The translations under genes were made by a program, and so were the position numbers. The notes under the pieces are model-generated. The model searched no databases. It was not told the origin of the DNA and saw nothing but the letters and a program-made list of their open reading frames with translations. A stretch of DNA of 7,929 nucleotides from assembly GCA_903933995.1 (NCBI GenBank), contig CAIZMD010000323.1, positions 1-7,929 of the forward strand, written 5' to 3'. Origin of the DNA: an uncultured Bacteroidota bacterium. GTDB taxonomy: Bacteria > Bacteroidota > Bacteroidia > Chitinophagales > Chitinophagaceae. Position 1 is the stretch's first letter. Every line of letters begins with the position of its first letter. This document shows positions 7,041-7,929 of this stretch, piece after piece.

Positions 7041-7574
7041 TTATAAATCTGCCAGTCTAGGTTCGGTCAATTTCCAAAGCAGAATTCCTGCCGCCACAGA
7101 AATATTTAAAGAATGTTTCATGCCTAATTGGGGAATTTCTATACAACCATCTGACTGGGCCAAGACTTCTGCATCTACTCCTTCTACTTCATTGCCAAAA
7201 ACAACCGCAATTTTTTCATCCCCATACTGGAACTGTTCAAGGGAGATACTCCCCTCTGCCTGTTCCACCGAATAAATTTTATACCCATTGGTCTTCAAAT
7301 CTTGAATAGCCTCCAAAGTGCTATCATAGTGTGCCCAGTTCACCGTTTCAGTTGCCCCAAGCGCTGTTTTCTGGATATCCCTATGGGGAGGTTGTGGTGT
7401 ATAACCACATAAACAGATGGCTTCTATTCTAAACGCATCCGAAGTTCTAAACACCGATCCCACATTGTGCATACTACGCACATTGTCCAAGACCACCACC
7501 AAAGGATTTTTCTTGGCTTCTTTGAATGCCTGAACAGACATTCTTCCTAACTCATCCATGCTCCATTTTCGCAT
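7041..7574 (-). CDS. SpoU/TrmH-family tRNA/rRNA 2'-O-methyltransferase
   Basis: A 177-residue SPOUT-class enzyme that would transfer a methyl group from S-adenosylmethionine to a ribose 2'-OH in tRNA or rRNA. The three family motifs are clear: motif 1 LDNVRSMHNVGSVFRTSDAF (29-48), with Arg43 in the usual catalytic arginine place; motif 2 VFGNEVEGV (125-133); motif 3 IEIPQLGMKHSLNISVAAG (145-163), which builds the trefoil knot. It lacks the N-terminal substrate-binding domain of the longer RlmB group, so it is of the short type. The exact RNA target cannot be told. The start at 7574 gives the family-like MRKWSMDELGRMSV, and Met6 is a possible internal alternative. It is the first gene of the leftward operon. 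Confidence 0.94.
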   Translation of the reverse strand: MRKWSMDELGRMSVQAFKEAKKNPLVVVLDNVRSMHNVGSVFRTSDAFRIEAICLCGYTPQPPHRDIQKTALGATETVNWAHYDSTLEAIQDLKTNGYKIYSVEQAEGSISLEQFQYGDEKIAVVFGNEVEGVDAEVLAQSDGCIEIPQLGMKHSLNISVAAGILLWKLTEPRLADL

Positions 7575-7578
7575 GCTG

Positions 7579-7586
7579 CAAAGTTA
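7579..7586 (-). promoter_or_regulatory. candidate Bacteroidota -7 promoter box for the leftward operon
   Basis: Read on the - strand this is TAACTTTG, an exact match to the Bacteroidota -7 consensus TAnnTTTG. It ends only 4 nt before the methyltransferase ATG, so a transcript from it would be leaderless or nearly so. I see no convincing -33 TTTG at the proper distance (only a TTTA), so the call is tentative. Confidence 0.4.
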
Positions 7587-7659
7587 AACCCATCCATTCA
7601 TAAATCCGATAACCATGTTTGAACAGTATTTTATAACTTGTTTTACCTAAACTACTATC

Positions 7660-7929
7660 ATGAGATACCAACATTTGATGGCATCGGTGCTATTGAGCGC
7701 CTGCTTATCCCCCGTTTTTGGTTTTGCCCAGGAAGAAAAACTGGACCTGACCATGATGCAAAAAATTAGAGAAGAGGGCTTACAACACAGCAAAGTAATG
7801 GATATAGCCCTCCATTTAACGGACTTAAACGGTAATAGGCTCACCAATTCACCCGGCTATTTAAAAGCGGCCAATTATGCCAAAGAAACCCTGAGTGGAT
7901 GGGGTCTCACAAATGCTACATTAGATGCA
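7660..7929 (+). CDS. N-terminus of an exported M28-type metallopeptidase (3' end outside window)
   Basis: The first 90 codons of a secreted protein that continues past the right edge. It begins MRYQHLMASVLLSACLSPVF with a hydrophobic export signal, probably cut at GFA|QE (after Ala23). A lipobox-like LSAC at 12-15 makes lipoprotein processing an alternative. The mature start (KLDLTMMQKIREEG, HSKVMDIALHLTDLNGNRLTN, SPGYLKAANYAKETLSGWGL) matches the N-terminal prodomain-like segment typical of Bacteroidota M28 aminopeptidases, where TGSPG is more common than the TNSPG seen here. The zinc-binding residues lie downstream of the window, so activity cannot be judged. It is divergent from the methyltransferase operon, with 85 bp between the two starts. 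Confidence 0.75.
   Translation, partial: MRYQHLMASVLLSACLSPVFGFAQEEKLDLTMMQKIREEGLQHSKVMDIALHLTDLNGNRLTNSPGYLKAANYAKETLSGWGLTNATLDA

Noticed and set aside
6850..7275. Long + strand frame spanning the prenyltransferase/methyltransferase junction.
   Set aside because: It is antisense to two well-conserved genes, and its translation shows no family motif.
1..7929. Search by eye for mobile elements, CRISPR arrays, tRNA genes, phage genes or defence systems.
   Set aside because: No direct-repeat arrays, transposase motifs, tRNA-like cloverleaf sequences or att-like duplications were seen. Most genes are ordinary chromosomal ones.

Overview
The window looks like chromosomal DNA from a Bacteroidota bacterium, most likely Chitinophagaceae or a close relative. 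The evidence is an AT-rich sequence with few Shine-Dalgarno sites, a TAnnTTTG-type -7 promoter element, signal peptides ending in A|Q, a lipoprotein with a lysine-acidic pair just after the lipid-carrying cysteine, and an ECF sigma gene followed by a protein with an outer-membrane beta-barrel domain. I see no mobile elements, CRISPR arrays, tRNA or rRNA.

Left part, + strand (1-4100). The window opens inside a carboxylate-amine ligase gene of the YbdK/GCS2 family (3-881), closed by a near-perfect intrinsic terminator (905-934). Next comes an apparent three-gene unit. It encodes an ECF sigma factor (1020-1556, GTG start), a protein that begins 1 nt after the sigma stop (1558-2964), and a lipoprotein of unknown function (3020-4024). 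The second protein has a short cytoplasmic anti-sigma-like N-terminus, one inner-membrane helix, a long Ser/Asn/Thr/Gln-rich linker and a C-terminal outer-membrane barrel. This is the layout of the dual membrane-spanning anti-sigma factors (Dma) described in Bacteroides, and it is the most interesting system here: one polypeptide that could carry a signal from the outer membrane to a cytoplasmic sigma factor. Two tandem hairpins (4038-4091) end the unit.

Middle and right part, - strand (7574 down to 4100). Five tightly packed genes run leftward: a SpoU/TrmH RNA methyltransferase, a UbiA-family prenyltransferase of the MqnP type, ruvX, def, and an uncharacterised exported protein. Junctions include TAATG (mqnP/ruvX) and ATGA (def/exported protein) overlaps, so this reads as an operon of housekeeping functions (RNA modification, menaquinone synthesis, pre-rRNA/DNA processing, N-terminal deformylation) ending in one envelope protein.

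Right edge, + strand (7660-7929). A divergent gene starts the N-terminal 90 codons of an exported M28-type peptidase and runs off the window. The 85-bp gap between it and the methyltransferase gene must hold both promoters. A good -7 box lies just before the methyltransferase start.
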